From positions 1 through 14,810 of the forward strand of contig JAIPGT010000010.1 in the NCBI GenBank assembly GCA_021735565.1: DNA of 14,810 nt, given 5' to 3'. The DNA is from Patescibacteria group bacterium (GTDB lineage: Bacteria; Patescibacteria; ABY1; JAGPKW01). The translations under genes were made by a program, and so were the position numbers. Below, one piece after another: positions 1 to 6,396 of this stretch. The notes under the pieces are model-generated. The model made no database searches, was not told the origin of the DNA, and saw nothing but the letters and a program-made list of their open reading frames with translations. The number at the start of each line of letters is the position of its first letter. Positions within the stretch are counted from its first letter, which is position 1.

Positions 1-279
1 GGATTTCTTTCAAATTCACTTTCTAGATTATTAGCAATTTCAGAAAGTTATCCAAATTTAAAAGCAAATGAAAGCTTTTTAGAATTACAATCTCAACTAG
101 AAGGAACGGAAAATAGAATTGCAGTAGAAAGAGGAAGATTTAATGAAAAAGTTAGAGAATTTAATACATCAATTAAATTATTTCCAAAGAATTTCATGGC
201 AAATATTCTAGGATATACAGATTATCCATATTTTGAATCAGATGAAGGTTCAGAAGAAGTTCCAAACGTTGAATTTTAA
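1..279 (+). CDS. lemA: LemA family protein, 3' end (partial)
   Basis: The first frame is open from base 1 to a TAA at 277-279 and gives the last 92 residues. It has the LemA C-terminal pattern: a helical stretch SESYPNLKANESFLELQSQL, then EGTENRIAVERGRFNE, then VREFNTSIKLFPKNFMA and a short acidic tail. LemA proteins are membrane-anchored helical-bundle proteins with an N-terminal transmembrane segment, which lies outside this window. Their function is not settled. The TPM-domain gene starts 21 bases downstream on the same strand; LemA next to TPM is a common pairing, so the two probably form one transcript. Confidence 0.95.
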   Translation, partial: GFLSNSLSRLLAISESYPNLKANESFLELQSQLEGTENRIAVERGRFNEKVREFNTSIKLFPKNFMANILGYTDYPYFESDEGSEEVPNVEF

Positions 280-300
280 GAATAAAATCATAAATTAAAT

Positions 301-996
301 ATGAAAAAACTATTTAAAATAGGATTATTATTTTTATTTTTAGTTCCAAGTTTTTGTTTTTCTCTAGAAATCCCAAAATTAAACTCATATATTAATGATA
401 ATACAAATACTCTAAACACTTCTCAAAAAAATGAACTAGAATCATTATTAGGAAATTTTGATAATGAAACTTCAAATCAAATCGTAGTTTTAATTATAAA
501 TTCTTTAGAAAATGAAGCTTTAGAAGATTATTCTATAAGAGTTGCTGAAGAAAATAAAATAGGTCAGGAAGAAAAAGATAATGGATTATTATTACTTATA
601 GTAAAAGAAGATAAGGTTATGAGAATTGAAGTAGGGTATGGATTAGAGGGATATGTAACAGACGCAAAATCAAGTTATATTATAAGAAATATAATAGCTC
701 CAGAGTTTCAGAAAGAAAATTATTATCAAGGGATAAAAAATGGATTAGTAGAAATAATACAATTATCAGAAGATGCAAATTATTTAAATGATAAAGTATC
801 AGAAGAAGAACAAGAAATTCCGATAATATTACAAATAATATTTTTTATTATTTTTGCGATTGTAATTATAAGACATCCTTGGTTGTTACTATTTTTGGGA
901 GGAAGAGGCGGTGGATCAGGAAGAGGCGGAAGTTTTGGTGGATTTAAAGGCGGAGGCGGAGGATTTGGCGGCGGAGGAAGTTCCGGAAGATGGTAA
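301..996 (+). CDS. TPM-domain (YgcG-type) membrane protein with Gly-rich tail
   Basis: 231 residues. A signal peptide covers about residues 1-22 (MKKLFKIGLLFLFLVPSFCF). A TPM domain covers about 28-160, with the LNTSQKNELESLL helix, QIVVLIINSLENEALEDYSIRV-type strand-helix, DNGLLLLIVKEDKVMRIEVG and GYGLEGYVTD. Hydrophobic segments follow at about 173-190 and 193-199, and the last 30 residues are almost all Gly, Ser and Arg, ending SSGRW. This is the usual extracytoplasmic TPM plus membrane anchor plus Gly-rich tail design. TPM domains have been linked to acid phosphatase activity in plants and to membrane-protein maintenance in bacteria; the role here is inferred only. No Shine-Dalgarno precedes the ATG. 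The stop codon lies inside the first unit of the tandem duplication described at 985-1094. Confidence 0.92.
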   Translation: MKKLFKIGLLFLFLVPSFCFSLEIPKLNSYINDNTNTLNTSQKNELESLLGNFDNETSNQIVVLIINSLENEALEDYSIRVAEENKIGQEEKDNGLLLLIVKEDKVMRIEVGYGLEGYVTDAKSSYIIRNIIAPEFQKENYYQGIKNGLVEIIQLSEDANYLNDKVSEEEQEIPIILQIIFFIIFAIVIIRHPWLLLFLGGRGGGSGRGGSFGGFKGGGGGFGGGGSSGRW

Positions 997-1018
997 TTAT
1001 ATAAAATTAATATTGTAG

Positions 1019-1038
1019 GGGTCAGCCATGGCTGACCC
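1019..1038. repeat. 20-bp perfect palindrome (REP-like), copy 1
   Basis: GGGTCAGCCATGGCTGACCC is a perfect palindrome preceded by TTGTAGG. It lies 22 bases after the TPM stop codon in the gap between two convergent genes, a typical place for REP-like elements. GC content is far above that of the surroundings. It lacks a strong T-run on either side, so it is a poor classical terminator. The same 18-bp core recurs at 8478-8495. Confidence 0.85.
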
Positions 1039-1074
1039 TGGAAAATGGTAATTAAAATTAAATTTATTATGTAG

Positions 1075-1094
1075 GGGCCAGCGATCGCTGGCCC
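1075..1094. repeat. 20-bp perfect palindrome (REP-like), copy 2
   Basis: GGGCCAGCGATCGCTGGCCC is a perfect palindrome preceded by ATGTAGG and followed by TTTTGA. It differs from copy 1 at four positions, forming two exchanged base pairs (positions 4/17 and 9/12), so pairing is fully kept. The short T-run on the plus strand could give weak termination downstream of the TPM gene. Confidence 0.85.
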
Positions 1095-1137
1095 TTTTGA
1101 ATTAAAAATGGATAATTATTAAAAAATTAAATTATAT

Positions 1138-1167
1138 AAAAATATAAACACGCTATATTATATTTTT
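1138..1167. terminator. AT-rich hairpin between convergent TPM and lexA genes, weak terminator candidate
   Basis: Arms AAAAATATAA (1138-1147) and TTATATTTTT (1158-1167) surround a 10-base loop ACACGCTATA. The stem has no G or C, so it would be weak. It is the only hairpin I see downstream of the lexA stop codon apart from the GC-rich palindromes. Confidence 0.3.
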
Positions 1168-1210
1168 AATAAATTTTAAAACAAAACATAATTATATAAA
1201 ATATAAATTT

Positions 1211-1837
1211 TTAAAGCACATCAACCACAACACCGTTTATTATATAATCATCTTCTTTATGTATAAAAATAGGATGAGATCCAGTAGTAGATTCTGATAA
1301 TAATTTTATATATTCTTTATCTTTATAGAATCTTTTTATATTTGCAGCTTCGTTTATTATAGATAGAACATAATCACCATTTTTTGGAGTTAAATTAGCT
1401 CTATCAACAATAACATAATCACCATGATTTATAGCTTTTCCATTGATATTTGCTCTATTCATAGAAAGACCTATAGCTTTTACAATAAATAAATCTTTTG
1501 GATTTTTTTTATTTAATATTGTAGATGAAACAGAAATATAATCTTCTATTTTTTCATCGGCAAAAGAAACAGCTTCTCCACAATTAGCATAACCAAGAAA
1601 GGGGATTGTAAATATTTTATTATTTTGTTTTTTGTTTTTTAAAATTTGATTTATAGCTACATATCTTTTTCTATCAGGATCAGAAACTATAAAACCTTTT
1701 TCCTCTAGAAGATCTAGATGATATTTAGCACTTTGTGGAGAAGATAAATCAATAAGATCAGCTATTTCTTTTAAAGTTAAGCCTTCTAACTGATTTTTTA
1801 ATATTAATTCATAAAGTTTTTCTTGATTTTTATTCAT
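1211..1837 (-). CDS. lexA: LexA repressor (SOS regulator, S24 autopeptidase)
   Basis: 208 residues, normal LexA length. An N-terminal winged helix-turn-helix (about 5-60) carries TLKEIADLIDLSSPQSAKYH and LDLLEEKGFI, matching the LexA DNA-binding domain. The S24 domain follows. The self-cleavage site is Cys86-Gly87 in YANCGEAV, a Cys-Gly pair as in UmuD rather than Ala-Gly as in E. coli LexA. The catalytic Ser125 sits in GLSMNR and Lys168 in AANIKRF, so the dyad is intact. LexA represses SOS genes until RecA-DNA filaments trigger its cleavage; this part is family knowledge. The gene is transcribed away from hflX. The ATG at 1837 has no Shine-Dalgarno and an extended -10 about 30 bases upstream. 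Confidence 0.95.
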   Translation of the reverse strand: MNKNQEKLYELILKNQLEGLTLKEIADLIDLSSPQSAKYHLDLLEEKGFIVSDPDRKRYVAINQILKNKKQNNKIFTIPFLGYANCGEAVSFADEKIEDYISVSSTILNKKNPKDLFIVKAIGLSMNRANINGKAINHGDYVIVDRANLTPKNGDYVLSIINEAANIKRFYKDKEYIKLLSESTTGSHPIFIHKEDDYIINGVVVDVL

Positions 1838-1867
1838 ATATTTTTTTTAAAAATTTTTTACAAATTT

Positions 1868-1876
1868 ATTATATCA
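1868..1876 (-). promoter_or_regulatory. lexA extended -10 promoter
   Basis: Read on the minus strand the sequence is TGATATAAT, an extended -10 (TGn plus TATAAT). There is only a weak -35-like TTTTAA 17 bases further upstream (1891-1896). Transcription should begin near 1861, leaving a 5' leader of about 24 bases before the ATG at 1837. Confidence 0.6.
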
Positions 1877-1915
1877 TATAAAAATAAAATTTAAAAATTA
1901 TTTTTTTAAAAACAC

Positions 1916-1936
1916 TTTAAATAAACTTTATTTAAA
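1916..1936. promoter_or_regulatory. perfect inverted repeat in the lexA-hflX gap, operator candidate
   Basis: Arms TTTAAATAAA (1916-1925) and TTTATTTAAA (1927-1936) are exact reverse complements around a single C at 1926. The repeat covers the place where the hflX -35 hexamer should be (about 1926-1931). A protein bound there could block hflX transcription, and LexA itself or an unknown regulator is the obvious candidate. The repeat is AT-only apart from the centre in an AT-rich gap, so chance remains possible. Confidence 0.45.
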
Positions 1937-1945
1937 AAATATATC

Positions 1946-1954
1946 TGCTATAAT
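1946..1954 (+). promoter_or_regulatory. hflX extended -10 promoter, leaderless start
   Basis: TGCTATAAT is a textbook extended -10. The last base of the hexamer is at 1954 and the ATG begins at 1962, so transcription starting 6-8 bases downstream would begin at or next to the A of the start codon. That predicts a leaderless mRNA, consistent with the absence of any Shine-Dalgarno. Confidence 0.7.
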
Positions 1955-1961
1955 ATAAAAT

Positions 1962-3122
1962 ATGAATAAAGTAATATTAATAGACATAATAAATCCAAGA
2001 GACAATAAAAGAGAAGCCTTAGAAAGGCTTGAAGAATTAGAACACCTAGTTTCTACTTATGGTGGTTTTGTTATTTTTAAAAAAATACAGAAAAAAACAA
2101 TTCCAAACTATAATTATTTTCTAGGAACAGGAAAATTAGAAGAAATTTTTAAAGAAGCGGTAGAATTTGAAGTTAATCATATTATAATAAATAATATTTT
2201 AAAACCTAGTCAGATAAGAAATATACAAGAATTGTATATAAAATATATGAAAGATAATCATGGTTTAGATATGAAAGAGGTTGATATAAATATAGAATTT
2301 TGGGATAGAATAGATCTAATTTTAAAAATATTCCAAAAACACGCTAAAACAGAAGAAGCTAAATTAGAAATAGAACTTGCTAGTATAAATCATATGGGTT
2401 CTAGAATTTTTGGAATGGGTATGGAACTATCAAGACAAGGTGGGGGAGTTGGAACTAGGGGAAAAGGAGAAACTAATACAAGAATAATGCAATCTCATTT
2501 AAAAAAGCAAAGAATAAAAATACAAGAAAAAATTAATGAATTTAAAAAAACTAGAGAATTACATAGAGAAGATAGAATAAAGAGAGGTTTAAAAACTATA
2601 TCATTAGTTGGTTATACAAATTCAGGAAAATCAACATTATTAAAAAGCTTAACCAAAAAAGATGTTTATATCGCAGATGAATTATTTGCAACATTAGATA
2701 CAAGAGTAGGAAAAATTTGGATTCAAGAGAGTATGAAAGAATGTTTATTAGTAGATACTATAGGTTTTATAAAAGATCTTCCTACGGAGCTTATAAACTC
2801 TTTCAAATCAACATTAGAAGAAACTATCTATGCTGATTTATTATTTCATGTAATAGATATTTCTGATCCTTTATATATAGATAAAATAAACACAACTGAA
2901 AATATTCTAAAAGAATTATTAGGTGAAGAAAAATATCATAAAAAAATGAAAGAAATTCTTGTTTTTAATAAAATTGATAAAATAGATGATAAAGATTTAG
3001 AAAAAATAAAAAATAATATAGAAAAAAATAAGATATTTAAAAATAAAGAAAAAATATTTATATCAGCAATATCCAAAATAAATACAGAAGAATTAAAAAA
3101 TATTGCATCAAAATATATATAA
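1962..3122 (+). CDS. hflX: GTPase HflX
   Basis: 386 residues. The N-terminal HflX domain (about 1-190) has the GTGKLEEI loop at 55-62, the helix DRIDLILKIFQKHAKTEEAK (115-134), and the Gly-rich SRQGGGVGTRGKGET loop. The G domain follows: P-loop GYTNSGKST (217-225), switch II DTIGF (265-269), NKID specificity motif (336-339) and the SAI G5 loop (368-370). HflX binds the large ribosomal subunit and splits stalled 70S ribosomes under stress, using GTP; this is family knowledge. The short C-terminal extension of E. coli HflX is absent. It is divergent from lexA, and a flavodoxin-like gene starts 17 bases after its stop, so the two are likely co-transcribed. Confidence 0.96.
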   Translation: MNKVILIDIINPRDNKREALERLEELEHLVSTYGGFVIFKKIQKKTIPNYNYFLGTGKLEEIFKEAVEFEVNHIIINNILKPSQIRNIQELYIKYMKDNHGLDMKEVDINIEFWDRIDLILKIFQKHAKTEEAKLEIELASINHMGSRIFGMGMELSRQGGGVGTRGKGETNTRIMQSHLKKQRIKIQEKINEFKKTRELHREDRIKRGLKTISLVGYTNSGKSTLLKSLTKKDVYIADELFATLDTRVGKIWIQESMKECLLVDTIGFIKDLPTELINSFKSTLEETIYADLLFHVIDISDPLYIDKINTTENILKELLGEEKYHKKMKEILVFNKIDKIDDKDLEKIKNNIEKNKIFKNKEKIFISAISKINTEELKNIASKYI

Positions 3123-3139
3123 ATTAATTATAAAAAATA

Positions 3140-3562
3140 ATGAGATCTTTAATGATTTTTTATTCCTTAACAGGGAATTGTAGAAAAATAGCAAATGAAT
3201 TAAATAAAAAATATCCATCAGATATTATAGAATTGAAATTAAAAAGAGGATTTAAAAAACCTAAAATGAATTTTACAAATATTTTAATTGGAGGGTTTCA
3301 GGCTGCTACTAAAAAAACTCCAGAAATAAATAATTTAGATATTAATCTAAATAATTATAATCAAATAATATTAGGAACTCCTGTTTGGGCATCTACAATG
3401 TCTCCTGCTATAAGGACTTTTTTAAAAAAGTATAATATAGAAAATAAAAAAATTATAATTTTTGCAAGTTACAAAGGTGAAATAGGAAATACATTTTCTG
3501 ATATTAAAGAAATTTTAAATAAAAATAACGAAATACTAGAGATCCTTGAATATAAAAATTAA
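3140..3562 (+). CDS. flavodoxin-like protein
   Basis: 140 residues. The N terminus has the phosphate loop for FMN, FYSLTGNCRKIA (7-18), after a first strand. A middle strand and loop read IILGTPVWASTMSPAIRTFL, where the GTPVWA segment usually stacks near the isoalloxazine ring. A further strand IIIFASYKGEIG follows. Family proteins bind FMN and carry electrons or act as small quinone or disulfide reductases; which applies here cannot be told. It probably shares the hflX transcript. It is convergent with the 3622-4167 gene, with a palindrome between them. Confidence 0.85.
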   Translation: MRSLMIFYSLTGNCRKIANELNKKYPSDIIELKLKRGFKKPKMNFTNILIGGFQAATKKTPEINNLDINLNNYNQIILGTPVWASTMSPAIRTFLKKYNIENKKIIIFASYKGEIGNTFSDIKEILNKNNEILEILEYKN

Positions 3563-3581
3563 AAAATTTGAAAATTAAAAA

Positions 3582-3600
3582 GGGCGCACAATGTGCGCCC
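3582..3600. repeat. 19-bp palindrome (REP-like), copy 3; also a terminator candidate
   Basis: Arms GGGCGCACA (3582-3590) and TGTGCGCCC (3592-3600) are perfect reverse complements around one A. On the minus strand it reads TGTAGGGG, then the palindrome, then TTTTTAATTTT, so it has the same TGTAGGGG entry as copies 1 and 2 but opposite orientation. With the T-run (3581-3571) it is a good intrinsic terminator for the minus-strand gene ending at 3622. On the plus strand it lies 20 bases after the flavodoxin-like stop. Confidence 0.8.
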
Positions 3601-3621
3601 CTACAGATATATTTTTATATT

Positions 3622-4167
3622 TTATTCTTCAGTTTCGGTTATTTCGTCTTCAGGTTCTTCGTCTTCGGTTTCGTTATCTTCTAAAATATTAAATTCTTGA
3701 ATATTTACATTATCTTCTTCGTCTATAGAATATTCACCAGAAGCCATAAGAGCTATATGACCATCTTCATATTCTACAACAAATTTATTCTCTTCATTTA
3801 ATGTTAAAGAAGTTATAAAAAAGGTACCACCTAAAACTGCTTCTTCCGGAGAAAGTTCTGATATATTTTCATCCAAATAAGTTCTTAATAATTCTTCTTT
3901 TTGATTAAAAATATTTTCATCTATTTCTTCATTCAAATTTTCTTCATCTTCTATAATTTCATTTTCAATTTCTTCAATAAATATATTATCTCCGTCCACA
4001 CACTGTCTAGGGTAAGATTCCATAATTGGATTTCCAGCTAAGACACATTCTTCAAAGGAGGATATAGTAATTGTATTATTTTCTTCTTCATTTTCTTTGC
4101 TTGTTATTAGTATATAACTAATAGCAATAATAAAGATTAAAAATATTATAAATATTGCTTTTTTCAT
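3622..4167 (-). CDS. membrane-anchored protein with a C-x14-C ESYPRQC motif; function unknown
   Basis: 181 residues. One N-terminal hydrophobic segment (about 3-22) would anchor the protein with the rest outside the membrane. A short motif follows, SSFEECVLAGNPIMESYPRQ with Cys41 and Cys56, then a highly acidic linker (about 66-90). A second conserved-looking block (about 95-165) contains LRTYLDENISELSPEEAVLG, GGTFFITSLTL and VEYEDGHIALMA, then an acidic tail. I recognise the same Cys motif in the Gmad2 protein at 9084-9641. I recall similar small proteins in Patescibacteria but know no assigned function. The two Cys could form a disulfide, which fits the nearby thiol-redox genes; that is inference. 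Confidence 0.8.
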   Translation of the reverse strand: MKKAIFIIFLIFIIAISYILITSKENEEENNTITISSFEECVLAGNPIMESYPRQCVDGDNIFIEEIENEIIEDEENLNEEIDENIFNQKEELLRTYLDENISELSPEEAVLGGTFFITSLTLNEENKFVVEYEDGHIALMASGEYSIDEEDNVNIQEFNILEDNETEDEEPEDEITETEE

Positions 4168-4246
4168 ATAATTATTAATAATTATTTATATGTTTATACT
4201 CAATATATACCATTTTTTTTAAAAAAATACAAAGAATAAATTATTT

Positions 4247-4537
4247 TTAATCATATTCTACATAAACTGTATTCTTAAATATTCCAAATAATTCATAATC
4301 AGATCTTGTTATTCCAGGATGTTCATCTTCTGGCATAAAATTTCCTTCTATATTTACAGTATAACCTAATCCTTTATATAATCCGGAACCACCATCATCT
4401 TGTGTAATTTTTTCTATAACAAATAATGGTTTCTGAATTTTTCTATTTACTCTTATAAAATCAAAAACAATAATAAACATCCAGATTAAAATTATAGAAA
4501 TAAACGATATTAATATAATTTTTATAGATTTTTTCAT
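4247..4537 (-). CDS. small membrane-anchored protein, conserved hypothetical
   Basis: 96 residues. An N-terminal transmembrane segment lies at about 6-27 (IILISFISIILIWMFIIVF). The rest carries the motif QDDGGSGLYKGLGYTVNIEG and ends NTVYVEYD. I recall comparable DDGGS...YxGxGY proteins in Firmicutes, function unknown. It begins 25 bases after the stop of the thioredoxin-CcdA gene on the same strand, so it may be the distal gene of that operon, and the 3622-4167 gene follows after about 80 bases. No Shine-Dalgarno is visible. Confidence 0.75.
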   Translation of the reverse strand: MKKSIKIILISFISIILIWMFIIVFDFIRVNRKIQKPLFVIEKITQDDGGSGLYKGLGYTVNIEGNFMPEDEHPGITRSDYELFGIFKNTVYVEYD

Positions 4538-4562
4538 AATATTTTTTTATTAAATAAAAATT

Positions 4563-5735
4563 TTACCCAAACATTAACCACTCAGGTTTCAAAATCAATA
4601 AAATTCCAATAATAAGCATTAAAATTCCACCGACTAAACTAGACCATCTAGAATATTTAGTACTGATTCCAGTCATTTTTAAAGTAACCATAGCAATAAT
4701 AAATATAAGCAAATCATCAATCATGAAAAATAAAATATACAAAAGAATATATAAGTATTTATAAACCCCAGCAACTTCATTTATAGCTAAAACTTGAGCA
4801 TAAACAGCAGGTAAGCCAGCAGAACAAATAAGTTCAACTAAATTTACAGCAAAAGCTAAAATAATTATACCTAATAAACTTATCAAAAAACTCTTTTTAT
4901 TTATTATTTCTTTAATTTTTTCAAAAACTTTTCTTCTTTTTTCTTTATTTGTTACTTTACATCCACCGTCTTTATTTTTAAAAAATTCTCTAATATTTAA
5001 AGTTCCTCCACCTAAAGCAATAGCACCAATAATAAATCTAACCCAAACAACAAATCCTAAAAATAAAATTAAATTTAACCAAGCAGACATAAATAAAAAA
5101 TAAACAAAAGCAGAAGAAATAATAAATGCAAAACCTAAAATCCACATTTTTTTTCTATTTTCCATACCAAGAAGTAGGGTAATAAGAAATAAAAGAGTCC
5201 ACATAGCGCAAGGATTAAAACCATCAATAGCTCCTAATACTATAGTGATAAGAGGCAATGAAAAAGTTTTTAAATTTATATTTCCTAAAAATGGAATATC
5301 TGCATTCTCATTATTTTCTAAATTATCATTAATAATTCCGTTATTATTAATGTTTTGATTTTTATAATAATTATCTATATGATTTTTAATTTCTAACCCA
5401 GTAGTTTCTGCATTTAAAAATCCAGAAATAAAAATTTCTTCATTTATAAAAGTTGCAGGAACACCTTTAATTTGGACATTAATTTTATCAGCTATATTTC
5501 TTAATAAATAAGAATTATCAGGACTTCTTGATACTTCATATTTATTAAAAGATATTTTATTTTTATATTCGTCATTTTCTAAAAGCTCTTCTAAAAAAAG
5601 CATTTCATGTTCACAGTGTGGACAGCCAAAAGACCAAAATAAATCTATTTTAACTTTATCTTCTGCAAAAACAGAATTTATAGGAAAAAGTATTAAGCAA
5701 AATAAAAAAACTAATAATTTTAAATTTTTTAACAT
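4563..5735 (-). CDS. secreted thioredoxin domain fused to a CcdA/DsbD-type transmembrane domain
   Basis: 390 residues from the ATG at 5735. I chose this start because the reading frame upstream offers only a TTG at 5747 that would overlap the previous gene, while 5735 begins directly at the signal peptide (residues 1-24, ending NSVFA). A thioredoxin-fold domain covers about 27-125, with active site CPHC at 38-41 and cis-Pro loop GVPATF (91-96). An Asn-rich linker follows (127-145). The rest is a hydrophobic domain with about six to eight helices, carrying the paired membrane cysteines of the family: Cys176 in FNPCAMWT and Cys304 in ELICSAGLPA. Such proteins pass electrons from cytosolic thioredoxin through the membrane cysteines to the outer thioredoxin domain. 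It starts four bases after the DUF134 stop, so it is in one operon with that regulator. Confidence 0.88.
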   Translation of the reverse strand: MLKNLKLLVFLFCLILFPINSVFAEDKVKIDLFWSFGCPHCEHEMLFLEELLENDEYKNKISFNKYEVSRSPDNSYLLRNIADKINVQIKGVPATFINEEIFISGFLNAETTGLEIKNHIDNYYKNQNINNNGIINDNLENNENADIPFLGNINLKTFSLPLITIVLGAIDGFNPCAMWTLLFLITLLLGMENRKKMWILGFAFIISSAFVYFLFMSAWLNLILFLGFVVWVRFIIGAIALGGGTLNIREFFKNKDGGCKVTNKEKRRKVFEKIKEIINKKSFLISLLGIIILAFAVNLVELICSAGLPAVYAQVLAINEVAGVYKYLYILLYILFFMIDDLLIFIIAMVTLKMTGISTKYSRWSSLVGGILMLIIGILLILKPEWLMFG

Positions 5736-5739
5736 ATAT

Positions 5740-6015
5740 TTATTCAATTATTTTTATAGCATTACCATTAATTAAAGCTTTACTCATTTTACGATAAGCA
5801 GAAGAGAGTATTCTTTGAAAGGTGCTTTGTGATGTATTCATTTTTTTAGCACATTCTTCTTGATTTATATCTTCAATGTTTTTTAATCTTAAAGCTTCTA
5901 TTTCTTCAGGTAAAAGTTCAACAACTTCAAGATATCTCATAGGGACACCTTGAGGTTTAAAATATCTAATTTTTGGATTAAATTCGATTTTTCTTTTAAG
6001 TTTTGGTCTTGGCAT
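5740..6015 (-). CDS. DUF134 (UPF0251) family DNA-binding protein
   Basis: 91 residues, starting MPRPKLKRKIEFNPKIRYFK as is typical of the family. FKPQGVPMRYLEVVELLPEE precedes the helix-turn-helix, about 38-80: EIEALRLKNIEDINQEECAKKMNTSQSTFQRILSSAYRKM, which resembles sigma-factor region 4. The family is thought to regulate transcription, but the signal is unknown. The acidic ELLPEEIEALRL segment and single Cys are retained. It is immediately upstream of the thioredoxin-CcdA gene (four-base gap) and downstream of the DUF5320 gene, with an intrinsic terminator at 6041-6072 in between. I infer that it regulates this redox unit, possibly by binding the palindrome at 6373-6396. Confidence 0.88.
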   Translation of the reverse strand: MPRPKLKRKIEFNPKIRYFKPQGVPMRYLEVVELLPEEIEALRLKNIEDINQEECAKKMNTSQSTFQRILSSAYRKMSKALINGNAIKIIE

Positions 6016-6040
6016 ATTTTTTTAAATAAATATTAATCAC

Positions 6041-6072
6041 AAAAAAGATAATGATAAATCATTACCTTTTTT
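6041..6072 (-). terminator. intrinsic terminator between the DUF5320 and DUF134 genes
   Basis: On the minus strand a 15-bp stem AAAAAAGGTAATGAT / ATCATTATCTTTTTT closes on a two-base spacer (a larger loop in practice) and ends in six T. One G-U pair (6065/6048) is wobble on the minus strand and a mismatch on the plus strand, so the structure is best on the minus strand. It sits 14 bases after the DUF5320 stop. Confidence 0.7.
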
Positions 6073-6085
6073 GCGTATTTTAGTC

Positions 6086-6325
6086 CTATTGATTTTGGTT
6101 TTTGATTTCTTCTTCAACTGCATTTAATTCAGATTTAAGTTCATCTCTATAAGATTCTAAATCTTTATTAAGTTCTTTTCTAGTAAAGAATCTTCTAAAT
6201 CCAAAGCCTCTTCCATTTCCTCTTCCAAAACCTGAACCATAACCATAACCATCTCCACAAGGCCCCATACCTCTACCAGTAAGTGGACCTTCTCCTCTAG
6301 GACCTGTTCCATCAAATCTAGGCAT
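6086..6325 (-). CDS. DUF5320 family small Gly-rich protein
   Basis: 79 residues. The N terminus is the family hallmark, MPRFDGTGPRGEGPLTGRG followed by MGPCGDGYGYGSGFGRGNGRG. A C-terminal helix (about 48-77), RKELNKDLESYRDELKSELN, is predicted to be a coiled coil. One Cys (about residue 23) lies in the Gly-rich part. Function is unknown. Genes of this type often sit beside DUF134 regulators and NifX/NifB-like metal-cofactor proteins; only DUF134 is present here. Transcription probably starts from the promoter at 6380-6408. The stop codon is TAG. Confidence 0.85.
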   Translation of the reverse strand: MPRFDGTGPRGEGPLTGRGMGPCGDGYGYGSGFGRGNGRGFGFRRFFTRKELNKDLESYRDELKSELNAVEEEIKNQNQ

Positions 6326-6372
6326 ATATTTTTATTTAGCTTATTTATTAAATAATTTAAAAAACGACCTTA

Positions 6373-6396
6373 TATTATGAGTATATACCCATAATA
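6373..6396. promoter_or_regulatory. 24-bp palindrome over the -10 box, operator candidate
   Basis: Arms TATTATG (6373-6379) and CATAATA (6390-6396) flank GTATATAC (6381-6388), which is itself palindromic. Only the pair 6380/6389 is mismatched, so 22 of 24 bases obey the dyad. The centre lies exactly over the -10 hexamer (6380-6385) of the promoter that drives the minus-strand DUF5320 gene. A dimeric regulator bound here would exclude RNA polymerase. DUF134, encoded in the same unit, is the natural candidate. Confidence 0.6.

Larger units (their letters stand above)
985..1094. repeat. imperfect tandem duplication, two units of about 55 bp, each ending in a palindrome
   Basis: Unit 1 (985-1038) and unit 2 (1040-1094) both begin GGAARATGGTAATTA, continue through AT-rich sequence, reach TGTAGGGG or ATGTAGGGG, and end with a 20-bp palindrome. 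The period is 55 bp on the left side and 56 bp at the palindromes, so one base was gained or lost. Unit 1 starts inside the 3' end of the TPM gene and includes its stop codon. Confidence 0.8.

Noticed and set aside
5736..5747. TTG start for the thioredoxin-CcdA gene, overlapping DUF134
   Set aside because: The ATG at 5735 begins exactly at a normal signal peptide and lies four bases after the DUF134 stop.
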